Assembly: GCA_025465535.1 (NCBI GenBank)
Contig: JAODMY010000044.1
Span: forward strand, 1 to 46,948
DNA: 46,948 nucleotides
Reading direction: 5' to 3'
Origin: Glaciihabitans sp.
GTDB taxonomy: Bacteria; Actinomycetota; Actinomycetes; Actinomycetales; Microbacteriaceae
A program made the translations under genes and the position numbers. The notes beneath the pieces are model-generated. The model was not told the DNA's origin. It ran no database searches and saw nothing but the letters and a program-made list of their open reading frames with translations. The first letter of the stretch is position 1. Every line of letters begins with the position of its first letter. Shown piece after piece: positions 1 through 7,416 of this stretch.

Positions 1-1135
1 CGGAGTACCGCAGCACGTCCGTCTGCGGGAACACGGCGGCAAGGGCCATGGGCACGCACAGCAGGACCGCGATGGCCGATGCGCCGCCGCTGCGCCGCCC
101 GAGCGCACCGTTCAGGATGATGCCGAGACCGAGGATCCCGACCGCGACGGCACTCCCAGCGAGGAATTGCATCGGCGATGGAGCGCCGCCGCCCAGCACG
201 AGGGTGGTGATCGCGCCACCGATCAGACCGACCCCGATGAGCGCGACCGAGTACAGCGGATTCGAGCGGGTGCGCGCGCGTTCCTCGCGGTATTCGAGAG
301 CTCGCGCCACGCGTTCGGTGCGAGCCGCGAGGGTCGCGGCCTGGCTCGCCGACTGCCGTTCGGCCGCCTGCTGTTGACGGAAGGCCTCGTGCTGCGCCTT
401 CCACTGGGCCTGGCCCTCGCGCCAGGCCGCGACCTCGTCGGTCGAGGCACCGGGGGCGAGTGGCGCCGGCGCTTCCGGTGCCGGGGCGGGGACGGTCGGC
501 GCGGGAACGGTGGGTGCTGGGGTCGTCGTTGTCGGGATCGTCTCGGGACGATCATCCGTTGTCGCGGGGCTGGTAGTCGTCGCATTACGCTGCGTGCGCC
601 TCGAGAGCCACACCACGAACCAGACGAGGAGGCCAAGGACGATGACGGTCCAGATGGCGCGGCCGACCGAGTCGCCCCAGTGCGGCGCACCCCAGTAGAG
701 CGAACCGAACCACCAGAATCCCTGCGCGACCGGCAACAGCGACAGGGCGACCAGGATCGCGATGGCGGCGATGGCCGAATCGACTTTGCCCCTGATCAGG
801 TCTTCGAGGTGGATGCGACCGTGGTTGTCTGGCAGGACCAACCAGGCGAGCGCGTAGAGCAGCACGGCAGGACCGCCGAGCACGGCGATGACCACGAGGA
901 TGCCGCGCACGATGACGACGTCGATCCCGAGGCGGTCGGCGATCCCCGCGCTCACACCGCCGATCCAACCCGGTTGGCGGACGAGCCCCAGCGAGCGCAC
1001 CCAGAGGAAGAAGCGGTTGACGGGCGGCGGGGGCGAACTCGGGAGCTGCGGCGCGTCCGGGCCGGGGGTCTCGGAGTTCTCGGCCTCTGGTTTCTCGGCC
1101 TCTGGCGGCTCTGCGGGGGGTGCTTGTCTTGGCAT
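1..1135 (-). CDS. PspC-domain membrane protein (partial, runs off left edge)
   Basis: The minus-strand frame opens with ATG at 1135 and stays open to base 1, giving at least 378 codons; the C-terminus lies outside the window. After a proline- and glutamate-rich N-terminus comes a PspC-like segment around residues 50-110 (GGVSAGIADRLGIDVVIVRG, then a hydrophobic helix ending LAWLVLP). Further membrane segments follow (VGRAIWTVIVLGLLVWFVVW), then a Thr/Pro/Ala-rich linker, a Gln/Ala/Arg-rich probable coiled coil, and at least two more helices near the edge. PspC proteins are membrane stress sensors of the phage-shock type. It diverges from a kinase that also begins with a PspC-like segment, so the two probably form one envelope-stress unit. 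A CACGAT box at 1142-1147 places a predicted transcript start at the ATG, which suggests leaderless expression. Confidence 0.85.
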   Translation of the reverse strand, partial: MPRQAPPAEPPEAEKPEAENSETPGPDAPQLPSSPPPPVNRFFLWVRSLGLVRQPGWIGGVSAGIADRLGIDVVIVRGILVVIAVLGGPAVLLYALAWLVLPDNHGRIHLEDLIRGKVDSAIAAIAILVALSLLPVAQGFWWFGSLYWGAPHWGDSVGRAIWTVIVLGLLVWFVVWLSRRTQRNATTTSPATTDDRPETIPTTTTPAPTVPAPTVPAPAPEAPAPLAPGASTDEVAAWREGQAQWKAQHEAFRQQQAAERQSASQAATLAARTERVARALEYREERARTRSNPLYSVALIGVGLIGGAITTLVLGGGAPSPMQFLAGSAVAVGILGLGIILNGALGRRSGGASAIAVLLCVPMALAAVFPQTDVLRYS

Positions 1136-1237
1136 GCTTCGATCGTGGCCGTTCCGTGCGCGGCCCGCCATGAGGGATGACCCCGAGCGAACCCTGATTT
1201 CGGGTCGTGGAACCGATCGGGGTGATTGGATGGGGGC

Positions 1238-2437
1238 GTGACCACCGCATCCGTCCGCCTGCCGCTCGCGCGGCCACGCCGGGCCGTGCTCGGCGGCGTT
1301 GCGAGTGGGCTTGCCGTCCATTTGCGCTGGCCGGTGCGCGTCGTGCGGATCGCATTCGCCTGCCTCGTTTTCGCGGGTGGCGCGGGCATCCTGCTCTACC
1401 TCTGGTTTTGGGCATTCATCCCGCTCGAGCGGGACGTGGATGCCGCCGCGCCGGTCAGCAGGAGATTGCCGGTCGCCGCGGTGTCGCTCGCGCTTGCCGC
1501 TGTGTTCACCCTCGCCGAACTCGGTGCCATCGTCGCCAGGAGCGATGCCGCGGTCAACTTCACCCTGCTCGCCGTCATCGTGTTCGGCGGCGGGACGGTC
1601 GCCTGGAGTCTCGCCATGGACGCGGCCGACCCCGCGCGATCTGCGCGCTACGGCACCCTGACCAGGAGCGCGTCGACGTTCATCCTCCTGCTCGCCGGAA
1701 TCGCCGCGCTGATCTCCCGTCCGAACGCCTTCAACGCCGTGCTCGGGATGCTCTCCATCGTTGTGGCCGTCGGAGTGCTTGCCGCCCCCCGCCTCGTCAC
1801 CCTGTGGACCGATCTCATGGCCGAGCGCTCCGCCCGCGTGCGAGAGGAGCAGCGCGCCGAGATCGCCGCCCACCTGCACGACTCGGTGTTGCAGACTCTC
1901 GCGCTCATCCAGACGCGGGCCGGAGCGTCGAGCGAGGTTGCGCGAATCGCGCGGGCTCAGGAACGCGAGCTGCGCGACTGGCTGTTCGCGGATGATGTCC
2001 CGGCTTCGGCCGACCTTGCGACCGAGCTTCGCGAGATCGCCGCCGCCATCGAACTCGACTATGCCGTCCATCTCGACGTCGTCACGGCCGGCGCCGCTGT
2101 TCCCGTCTCACCGACCGCGCTCGTCGGCGCCGCACGGGAGGCCATGCTCAACGCCGCGCGTCACGCCGGCGGCGAGGTCTCGGTGTACGTCGAATCGACG
2201 TCGGGGACGATCGACGTCTTCGTGCGGGATCGTGGCCCGGGAGTGGATCTCGCGACCCTTCCGGATGACCGGCTCGGCATCCGCGAGTCCATCATCGGAC
2301 GCATGACGAGAGCCGGGGGCACCGCGACGGTTGGGCCCGCGGCTGGCGGATCGGCGAGCGGCGGGCCCGGCGGATCGGGTGCCGGCACCGAGGTCCACCT
2401 GCACCTCGAGACAACACATGCCGGGGAGCGCATATGA
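1238..2437 (+). CDS. PspC-type sensor histidine kinase (NarL/DesK class)
   Basis: This is a membrane sensor kinase of about 399 residues that should phosphorylate the regulator overlapping its 3' end. The N-terminus is PspC-like (RAVLGGVASGLAVHLRWPVR plus a helix), followed by about four more hydrophobic segments. The dimerisation and phosphoacceptor region carries EIAAHLHDSVLQTLALIQ, with the likely phospho-His at residue 214 in the HDxxxQ context. The ATPase part shows an N box (REAMLNAARHAGG) and a G1 box (DRGPGVD), then a Gly/Ser-rich insertion near the C-terminus. GTG at 1238 is preferred; an in-frame TTG at 1226 would add four residues. PspC at the front of a HisKA_3-type kinase is a recurrent actinobacterial arrangement. 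The pairing with the divergent PspC protein as input is inferred. Confidence 0.88.
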   Translation: MTTASVRLPLARPRRAVLGGVASGLAVHLRWPVRVVRIAFACLVFAGGAGILLYLWFWAFIPLERDVDAAAPVSRRLPVAAVSLALAAVFTLAELGAIVARSDAAVNFTLLAVIVFGGGTVAWSLAMDAADPARSARYGTLTRSASTFILLLAGIAALISRPNAFNAVLGMLSIVVAVGVLAAPRLVTLWTDLMAERSARVREEQRAEIAAHLHDSVLQTLALIQTRAGASSEVARIARAQERELRDWLFADDVPASADLATELREIAAAIELDYAVHLDVVTAGAAVPVSPTALVGAAREAMLNAARHAGGEVSVYVESTSGTIDVFVRDRGPGVDLATLPDDRLGIRESIIGRMTRAGGTATVGPAAGGSASGGPGGSGAGTEVHLHLETTHAGERI

Positions 2438-3081
2438 CCAGCGTGCTCATCGTCGACGACCACTCGATCTTCCGGTCGGGGCTGCGGGCGGAGCTGGATC
2501 CATCCCTCGAGGTCATTGGCGAGGCGGCGACGGTGGACGAGGCGGTGTCGCTGATCGCATCCCTGCGGCCGAACGTCGTGCTCCTCGACGTGCACCTGCC
2601 CGGCGGTGCCGGCGGAGGTGGGGCCGAAGTGCTGCACCGCAGCAGCGCCCTCCTCGACGTCGTGAGGTTTCTGGCGCTGAGCGTTTCGGACTCCGCGGAG
2701 GATGTCGTCGGCGTCATTCGCGCGGGGGCCCGCGGCTACATCACCAAGGGCAGCTCGGGGGCCGAGGTCAGCTCCGCCGTCGCGGCAGTCGCGAGCGGGG
2801 ACGCCGTCTTCTCGCCTCGACTTGCAGGATTCGTCCTCGACGCCTTCGGAGCGGTCGCCGGCGAACGCGCCGAGCGCAGCGACGAACTGGATCGGCTCTC
2901 CGCCCGCGAGCAGGAGGTCATGCGCCTGATTGCGCGCGGCTTCTCCTACAAGGAGGTCGCCACCGAGCTGTTCATCTCGATCAAGACGGTCGAGACCCAC
3001 GTCTCCGCGGTCCTCCGTAAGCTGCAGCTCTCGTCCCGCCACGAGCTCACGGTCTGGGCCCAGCAGCGCAAGCTCCTCTGA
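2434..3081 (+). CDS. LuxR/NarL-family response regulator
   Basis: A 215-residue two-domain regulator. The receiver domain has the acidic pair at residues 8-9 (VLIVDDH), the phospho-Asp at about residue 52 (VVLLDVHLPGG), and the C-terminal receiver Lys in GYITKGSSG. The output domain is a LuxR-type helix-turn-helix around residues 150-210 (LSAREQEVMRLIARG, then KTVETHVSAVLRKLQL). The ATG overlaps the kinase stop by 4 bases (ATGA), so the pair is translationally coupled and co-transcribed. Likely targets include its own locus and the divergent PspC gene, but this is inference. Downstream, a GAGTCGGGGC-family palindrome separates it from a convergent gene. Confidence 0.92.
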   Translation: MTSVLIVDDHSIFRSGLRAELDPSLEVIGEAATVDEAVSLIASLRPNVVLLDVHLPGGAGGGGAEVLHRSSALLDVVRFLALSVSDSAEDVVGVIRAGARGYITKGSSGAEVSSAVAAVASGDAVFSPRLAGFVLDAFGAVAGERAERSDELDRLSAREQEVMRLIARGFSYKEVATELFISIKTVETHVSAVLRKLQLSSRHELTVWAQQRKLL

Positions 3082-3132
3082 CCCCTTCCGCCCCCACACC
3101 ACGCATCCCACCCCACCCACTCCCCATTCCAC

Positions 3133-3187
3133 GAGTCGGGGCATTTGCACCTTCCCGACCCCGCGGAAGGTGCATTTCTCCCGACTC
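3133..3187. repeat. GAGTCGGGGC-family palindrome, copy 1
   Basis: Inverted repeat with arms 3133-3155 and 3165-3187 (23 nt each, 19 pairs matching) around a 9-nt loop. The outer ends read GAGTCGGG and CCCGACTC, and the inner stem TGCACCTTCC pairs with GGAAGGTGCA. It lies at the convergent junction of the LuxR regulator and the DUF559-type gene, and its right arm runs 2 bases into the DUF559 stop codon. There is no T-tract, so a classical intrinsic terminator is not shown. Related copies are at 4161-4223 and 36606-36664. Confidence 0.85.
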
Positions 3188-4094
3188 AACGGGCAAAGTG
3201 CGGACGACCCGAGAGAGTCCTACGGATCCGCGCAACAAGCTCGACCCGCGTCGCGATGTCCTCCTTGTTCACCTGCATTACTCTCCACTCGTCGGCCTCG
3301 AGACGGGAAATCCGCGTCATGTCGTCCCTAAAGCTCGCTGGATTCTCGTGGAAAGCGCTCTGGTATTCGATCACCAGCTTCCGCTCGGGGAATGCCAGAT
3401 CAGCGCGATATCGGTAGCCGTCCGAGGTCGTAATGGGAAAGTTCACTGACAGGCCAGGAAGTCGGGCGTCTGTCAGAATCACTCGCAGCTTTGACTCCTG
3501 CGGTGACTCTGAACGGTCGTTGAGGAGCTCCAAGGCCGCGCGGAGCCGGATCACCCCTCGCTGTCGAGTTCGCTTGGTGACCGCGGCGCCCAGCGAGTCG
3601 ACGCCGGTCAGTGGCGACCGCCATTGGATGAGATAGTCGCCCGCAGCGACCAGCTCGGGGATCGACAGCAGGCCACCGAGGTCGCACCACGTCTGTTCGG
3701 GCGTGGTGATCGGGACGTCATTCCATCGCCGAATGGACTGGGGGTCGATCCGAAGCATGTGGCCACGAATGCCGCGCCCAGATGGCGGAAAGACCGGTGC
3801 GGGGACACCGACGTCGACGATCCTGGAATTCTCGTGTCGATACGGCAGGGGAATGTAGAGGATCTTCGCCGCCGCGATACCGCAGAAGAATGCATTGTCG
3901 GGCAGACGCCCCGCCAGCGACCTGCACAGCAGTATGAAGTCGGGCTCGATGTTTGCCGGGAGGATCACGCCGTGAAACGGCCGCTGTAGATCGCCCCCGC
4001 GTAATCGATGCGGACCGAGGCCCGCCGCAAGCCCCTGTCTCGCCGTAAATGGACGTCCGGCGAGGGCTGGGGGGAGCGGGATTCGGGGTTTCAC
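3186..4094 (-). CDS. DUF559-type endonuclease-fold protein
   Basis: About 302 residues from GTG at 4094. The reading frame continues upstream, but that part runs into the tRNA and its promoter, so I reject it. The N-terminal part begins IPLPPALAGRPFTARQG and resembles the AbiEi-like or transcriptional-regulator-like module that often precedes DUF559 domains. The C-terminal part carries the Vsr/restriction-like signature: YRADLAFPERKLVIEYQ, then FHENPASFRDDMTRISRLE and WRVMQVNKEDI. DUF559 proteins are related to very-short-patch-repair nucleases; cellular roles are mostly unknown. It is flanked on both sides by GAGTCGGGGC palindromes, and by eye its base composition is less GC-rich than its neighbours. 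The gene stands alone, reading against the regulator on its left. The start codon is uncertain. Confidence 0.75.
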   Translation of the reverse strand: MKPRIPLPPALAGRPFTARQGLAAGLGPHRLRGGDLQRPFHGVILPANIEPDFILLCRSLAGRLPDNAFFCGIAAAKILYIPLPYRHENSRIVDVGVPAPVFPPSGRGIRGHMLRIDPQSIRRWNDVPITTPEQTWCDLGGLLSIPELVAAGDYLIQWRSPLTGVDSLGAAVTKRTRQRGVIRLRAALELLNDRSESPQESKLRVILTDARLPGLSVNFPITTSDGYRYRADLAFPERKLVIEYQSAFHENPASFRDDMTRISRLEADEWRVMQVNKEDIATRVELVARIRRTLSGRPHFAR

Positions 4095-4160
4095 ATTTCC
4101 GAGATTGGACCTTTTCGGGGCACCAGCGTCCGTTCCATCCCCAGCTCCGCCCCGATCCAC

Positions 4161-4223
4161 CGTCGAGTCTGGGGAAATAGCCCTTCCGCAGGCTCGGGAA
4201 GGGTCAGATGCCCCGACTCGACG
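4161..4223. repeat. GAGTCGGGGC-family palindrome, copy 2
   Basis: Inverted repeat with 27-nt arms at 4161-4187 and 4197-4223. The outer nine bases pair exactly (CGTCGAGTC / GACTCGACG), as do the inner seven (CCCTTCC / GGAAGGG); the middle is degenerate. It sits upstream of the DUF559-type gene start and just before the promoter of tRNA-Trp. With copy 1 it brackets the DUF559 gene. Confidence 0.75.
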
Positions 4224-4234
4224 ACGCAGCGCTT

Positions 4235-4263
4235 TTTTGATGCGCGCGACCATGCCGTAGACT
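4235..4263 (+). promoter_or_regulatory. Probable promoter for tRNA-Trp-secE-nusG
   Basis: A TTTTGA element at 4235-4240 lies 17 nt from TAGACT at 4258-4263. The spacing is ideal for a housekeeping sigma factor and the -10 fits the actinobacterial TANNNT form. Transcription would start near 4270, about 100 nt before the tRNA. About 40 bases downstream, CCGAAA and TTTCGG can form a small hairpin in the leader. Confidence 0.5.
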
Positions 4264-4369
4264 GGTGTCGGTAGTTGAAGTCTGCCAAGCTTTTGCATGC
4301 CCGAAAGTGTTTTTTTCGGCGCGCAACACTGCGCTAGCGCGCGGGAGTTTGGTGAGGGGGACAACTCAA

Positions 4370-4442
4370 AGGGCGGTGGCTCAATTGGTAGAGCAGCGGT
4401 CTCCAAAACCGCAGGTTGCAGGTTCAAGTCCTGTCCGCCCTG
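4370..4442 (+). tRNA. trnW: tRNA-Trp (CCA anticodon)
   Basis: A 73-nt cloverleaf. The acceptor stem AGGGCGG pairs with CCGCCCT, the D-loop contains GGTAGAG, and the anticodon stem GCGGT/ACCGC encloses loop CTCCAAA with anticodon CCA at 4403-4405. The T-loop shows GGTTCAAGTCC. The 3' CCA is not fully encoded. A tRNA-Trp immediately before secE is the standard actinobacterial order. Confidence 0.97.
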
Positions 4443-4505
4443 CAGGTTGTTCCATACGGTGGTAGTTGGCAGCGTGTGGGCAATCGAATCCGAAAGGTTG
4501 TGAGT

Positions 4506-4772
4506 GTGGCAAGGAAAGTGATCGACGAGCCCAGTGAGGATGTCGTCGCCAACGCCCGAAAGGAGCGCGCCGACAGGCGTAGCCCGTTCGCGCGTCTCGC
4601 TCTGTTCCTCCGCCAGGTCTTCAACGAACTGAAGAAAGTCGTCACCCCAACCCGCCGCGAACTATTTAGTTACACGGGTATCGTGCTCGGTTTTGTCGTC
4701 GTCATGATGGCGCTCGTGTACGGGCTCGACCTGGGCTTCAGCGCCTTCGTGAATTGGGCCTTCGGCTCGTAA
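4506..4772 (+). CDS. secE: Preprotein translocase subunit SecE
   Basis: An 88-residue protein from GTG at 4506, with AAAGG about 8 nt upstream; GTG at 4500 would sit too close to that site. SecE clamps the SecYEG protein-export channel in the cytoplasmic membrane. The sequence has a basic, hydrophilic N-terminus (ARKVIDEPSEDVV), the conserved amphipathic stretch FLRQVFNELKKVVTPTRREL, and a single C-terminal membrane helix (YTGIVLGFVVVMMALVYGLD). Length and layout match the short actinobacterial SecE. It lies between tRNA-Trp and nusG, with no clear terminator on either side. Confidence 0.96.
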   Translation: MARKVIDEPSEDVVANARKERADRRSPFARLALFLRQVFNELKKVVTPTRRELFSYTGIVLGFVVVMMALVYGLDLGFSAFVNWAFGS

Positions 4773-4849
4773 GAACGAATTCTTCCTGTTTTTCCGGTTG
4801 GTGTTTCGTACATCGGTTCCGGTTCCCTATGAAATGAAATGAGATTTAC

Positions 4850-5917
4850 GTGTCTGAGTCTGACCGCCGAGACATCGACCTCGGTACGGCCGCGGAGCAG
4901 TCATCCGAAGAGGATGAGGCCCAAGAGGGCAACACCCTCGAGGCTGACGAGCGTTCCGACGACAATGCCGAGAACAACGCCATCCATGTTGTTGACGATG
5001 AAGACACCGATGATGGCGGTGTCGATGGGGACGCTGGCGACCTTGCCGGCCTTCTCGAGGCGCTGGATGCCGCCACAGATCCCGAGGCCGACGCCGTCGT
5101 GGACGACGCACTCACCGTCGACTCGATAGACGAGGCGGATGCCGCAGTCGCCGCCACCGACGATGAGGAAGAGATCGAAGAGGAAGAGGAGGCAGCCGAA
5201 GTTCCGGATGTCACCCCGTACGACGGACCCGAGCTCGACGACAATGGCGATCAGCTGGTTGCGGGCGAAGACGTCGACGCTTCCGACGACGACACCGAGG
5301 TCGACCCGTACGAGGCATTCCGTGCCGACCTCCGGGCGCAGTTCGGCAAGTGGTACGTCATCCACTCCTACGCAGGCTTCGAAAAGCGGGTCAAGCAGAA
5401 CATCGAGAACCGTCGCGTGTCGATGGCCATGGAGGACTTCGTCTTCCAGGTCGAGGTACCGATGGAGGATGTCGTGGAGATCAAGAACGGGCAGCGCAAG
5501 CTGGTCAACCGCGTTCGCATCCCCGGCTACGTGCTCGTGCGCATGGACCTGAACGAGGACAGCTGGTCCGTCGTTCGCCACACGCCGGGCGTCACGGGAT
5601 TCGTTGGCAACTCGCACAACCCGACGCCGCTTCGCTTCGAGGAGGCCTTCAACATGTTGAAGAGCCTCGTCCAGATCGTCGAGGCTCCCGTCAGCAAGAC
5701 CGCGGGCGGGAAGGGAAAGACCGCGACGCGTGTTATCCCCGCCGAGGTCGACTTCGAGGTTGGCGAGACCATCACGATCAAGGAGGGCTCGTTCGCGGGT
5801 CTTCCTGGGTCGATCAGCGAGATCAAGCCGGAGAGCGGCAAGCTCACGGTTCTCGTCTCCCTGTTCGAGCGCGAGACCCCGGTCGAGCTCAGCTTCGAGC
5901 AGGTCACAAAGCTCTAA
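4850..5917 (+). CDS. nusG: Transcription termination/antitermination factor NusG
   Basis: A 355-residue NusG starting at GTG. It binds RNA polymerase and affects pausing, Rho-dependent termination and coupling to the ribosome. The first ~165 residues form an acidic low-complexity extension (for example a run [13 protein letters not shown]), which is seen in many actinobacterial NusG proteins and roughly doubles the enterobacterial length. The NGN domain begins near residue 168 ([19 protein letters not shown]), with [17 protein letters not shown] and TPGVTGFVG. The C-terminal KOW domain is around residues 300-335 ([20 protein letters not shown]). The 77-nt gap from secE shows no clear terminator. 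Confidence 0.97.
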   Translation: MSESDRRDIDLGTAAEQSSEEDEAQEGNTLEADERSDDNAENNAIHVVDDEDTDDGGVDGDAGDLAGLLEALDAATDPEADAVVDDALTVDSIDEADAAVAATDDEEEIEEEEEAAEVPDVTPYDGPELDDNGDQLVAGEDVDASDDDTEVDPYEAFRADLRAQFGKWYVIHSYAGFEKRVKQNIENRRVSMAMEDFVFQVEVPMEDVVEIKNGQRKLVNRVRIPGYVLVRMDLNEDSWSVVRHTPGVTGFVGNSHNPTPLRFEEAFNMLKSLVQIVEAPVSKTAGGKGKTATRVIPAEVDFEVGETITIKEGSFAGLPGSISEIKPESGKLTVLVSLFERETPVELSFEQVTKL

Positions 5918-5933
5918 CCAAATACGGCACACC

Positions 5934-6023
5934 TTGGGCCTTGCCATGCGATTCGGCTAGGTTAACAAGGTTGCAAATTCACCGCATCCGTCCTGGATGT
6001 TGGGAGCGCCATCACCGATGGCA
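5934..6023 (+). promoter_or_regulatory. rplK-rplA leader with candidate promoter and hairpins
   Basis: In the 124-nt gap between nusG and rplK, TTGGGC (5934-5939) is 18 nt from TAGGTT (5958-5963), a plausible promoter. Downstream, two small hairpins can form: CATCC/GGATG around 5994-6009 and a perfect 6-bp stem GCCATC/GATGGC at 6009-6023. In other bacteria, L1 represses the L11-L1 operon by binding a hairpin in this leader. That role is inferred here from position only. Confidence 0.45.
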
Positions 6024-6041
6024 CGAAAATAAGGAAAACAA

Positions 6042-6473
6042 ATGGCACCGAAAAAGAAGGTCACGGGTCTGATCAAGCTTCAGATCCAGGCCGGCGCCGC
6101 TAACCCTGCCCCGCCAATCGGCCCGGCACTCGGTCAGCACGGCGTTAACATCATGGAGTTCTGCAAGGCGTACAACGCGGCGACCGAGTCGCAGCGCGGC
6201 AACGTCATCCCCGTTGAAATCACCGTCTACGAGGACCGCTCCTTCACGTTCATCCTGAAGACTCCGCCCGCAGCGGAGCTCATCAAGAAGGCCGCTGGCG
6301 TGCAGAAGGGGTCACCGACCCCTCACACGGTCAAGGTTGCGAAGCTCACCAAAGACCAGGTCCGCGCTATCGCGGAGCAGAAGCAGGTTGACCTCAACGC
6401 GAACGACGTTGAGGCCGCAATGAAGATCATCGCGGGCACCGCCCGTTCGATGGGGATCACGGTGGAGGCGTAA
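6042..6473 (+). CDS. rplK: 50S ribosomal protein L11
   Basis: A 143-residue ribosomal protein that forms the GTPase-associated centre with 23S rRNA. The N-terminal domain shows the conserved [20 protein letters not shown] and [13 protein letters not shown]; the C-terminal rRNA-binding domain shows [19 protein letters not shown] and ends with [12 protein letters not shown]. The start is an ATG after AAGGAAAAC. It is separated from rplA by only two bases, so the two are co-translated. Confidence 0.98.
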   Translation: MAPKKKVTGLIKLQIQAGAANPAPPIGPALGQHGVNIMEFCKAYNAATESQRGNVIPVEITVYEDRSFTFILKTPPAAELIKKAAGVQKGSPTPHTVKVAKLTKDQVRAIAEQKQVDLNANDVEAAMKIIAGTARSMGITVEA

Positions 6474-6475
6474 TC

Positions 6476-7162
6476 ATGGCGAAGTCAAAGGCATATCGCG
6501 CAGCCGCTGAGAAGATCGAAGACGGCCGTTTCTACACTCCCTCGGAGGCCGTCGAGGTCGCCAAGGAGACCGGATCGAAGACCTTCAACTCGACCGTCGA
6601 GGTCGCGCTCAAGCTCGGGGTCGACCCGCGCAAGGCCGACCAGATGGTTCGTGGAACGGTCATCCTTCCCCACGGAACCGGTAAGACCGCTCGCGTCCTC
6701 GTGTTCGCAACGGGTCCGGCAGCCGAGGCCGCAATTGCGGCTGGTGCTGACGAGGTCGGTGGCGCCGAGCTCATCGAGAAGGTCGCCGGCGGTTACACCG
6801 CGTTCGATTCCGCTGTCTCGACCCCTGAGCTCATGGGCCAGGTCGGCCGACTCGGTAAGGTACTCGGCCCACGTGGCCTCATGCCGAACCCGAAGACCGG
6901 AACCGTGACGACGGATGTCGCCAAGGCTGTTTCCGACATCAAGGGCGGCAAGATCGAGTTCCGCGTCGACAAGCACTCCAACGTGCACTTCGTCGTTGGC
7001 AAGGCCGCGTTCACTCAGGAGCAGCTCGCCGAGAACATCAAGGCAGCGCTCGACGAGGTCGTTCGCGCGAAGCCCTCGAGCTCGAAGGGCCGCTACATCA
7101 CCAAGGGAACCGTCTCGACCACGTTTGGTCCCGGCATCCCGCTGGATGTCAACGTTCTGTAG
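6476..7162 (+). CDS. rplA: 50S ribosomal protein L1
   Basis: A 228-residue protein of the L1 stalk of the large subunit and, in many bacteria, the repressor of its own operon. Recognisable segments are [33 protein letters not shown], the signature [19 protein letters not shown], and the C-terminal [17 protein letters not shown]. Length is normal. It is followed closely by an intrinsic terminator. Confidence 0.98.
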   Translation: MAKSKAYRAAAEKIEDGRFYTPSEAVEVAKETGSKTFNSTVEVALKLGVDPRKADQMVRGTVILPHGTGKTARVLVFATGPAAEAAIAAGADEVGGAELIEKVAGGYTAFDSAVSTPELMGQVGRLGKVLGPRGLMPNPKTGTVTTDVAKAVSDIKGGKIEFRVDKHSNVHFVVGKAAFTQEQLAENIKAALDEVVRAKPSSSKGRYITKGTVSTTFGPGIPLDVNVL

Positions 7163-7175
7163 TTAGTTCGCCGAG

Positions 7176-7206
7176 AAGGGGTCCGCATCGCGCGGGCCCC
7201 TTTTCT
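7176..7206 (+). terminator. Intrinsic terminator after rplA
   Basis: An 11-bp stem (7176-7186 with 7192-7202, one G-U pair) closes a 5-nt loop and runs into TTTTCT. It lies 14 nt after the rplA stop and fits a Rho-independent terminator of the L11-L1 transcript. Confidence 0.85.
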
Positions 7207-7230
7207 GCATCCCCGCCGCGCCGTGGCTAC

Positions 7231-7337
7231 CCGCTGTTGTGCTGGCCAACCTCGCTGGGCCCCGCTGTTGTGCCGGCCAACCTCGCTGGGCCCCGCTGTT
7301 GTGCTGGCCAACCTCGCTGGGCCCCGCTGTTGTGCTG
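7231..7337. repeat. 31-bp tandem repeat, 3 full copies plus a partial
   Basis: Copies begin at 7231, 7262, 7293 and 7324 with an exact 31-base period. The unit starts CCGCTGTTGTGCTGGCCAAC. Copies 1 and 3 are identical, copy 2 differs at one base, and the fourth stops after 14 bases where the GAAAACGAAGGAG element begins. It fills the space between the rplA terminator and the GNAT gene. Confidence 0.97.
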
Positions 7338-7416
7338 AAAACGAAGGAGTATTGACCATGATCGATGACGAATCGACCGTTGGTGATGTCAAACCGACCG
7401 AAACTCCTTCGTTTTC
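7337..7416. repeat. GAAAACGAAGGAG-family inverted repeat, copy A
   Basis: Perfect 14-nt arms: GAAAACGAAGGAGT at 7337-7350 and its complement at 7403-7416, separated by 52 nt. The left arm provides AAGGAG eight bases before the GNAT ATG, and the right arm lies inside the coding frame (codons for ETPSFS). Related copies are at 13274-13352 and 20286-20366. Confidence 0.9.

Noticed and set aside
48-1241. Plus-strand open frames across 1-1240
   Set aside because: They are shadows of the minus-strand PspC gene, whose frame shows a coherent membrane protein.
4095-4427. Upstream extension of the DUF559-type gene
   Set aside because: The frame would include the antisense of the tRNA-Trp gene and its promoter, so the longer protein is not credible.
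7231-7337. CRISPR array
   Set aside because: The 31-bp units are directly adjacent with no spacers, and no cas genes are present.
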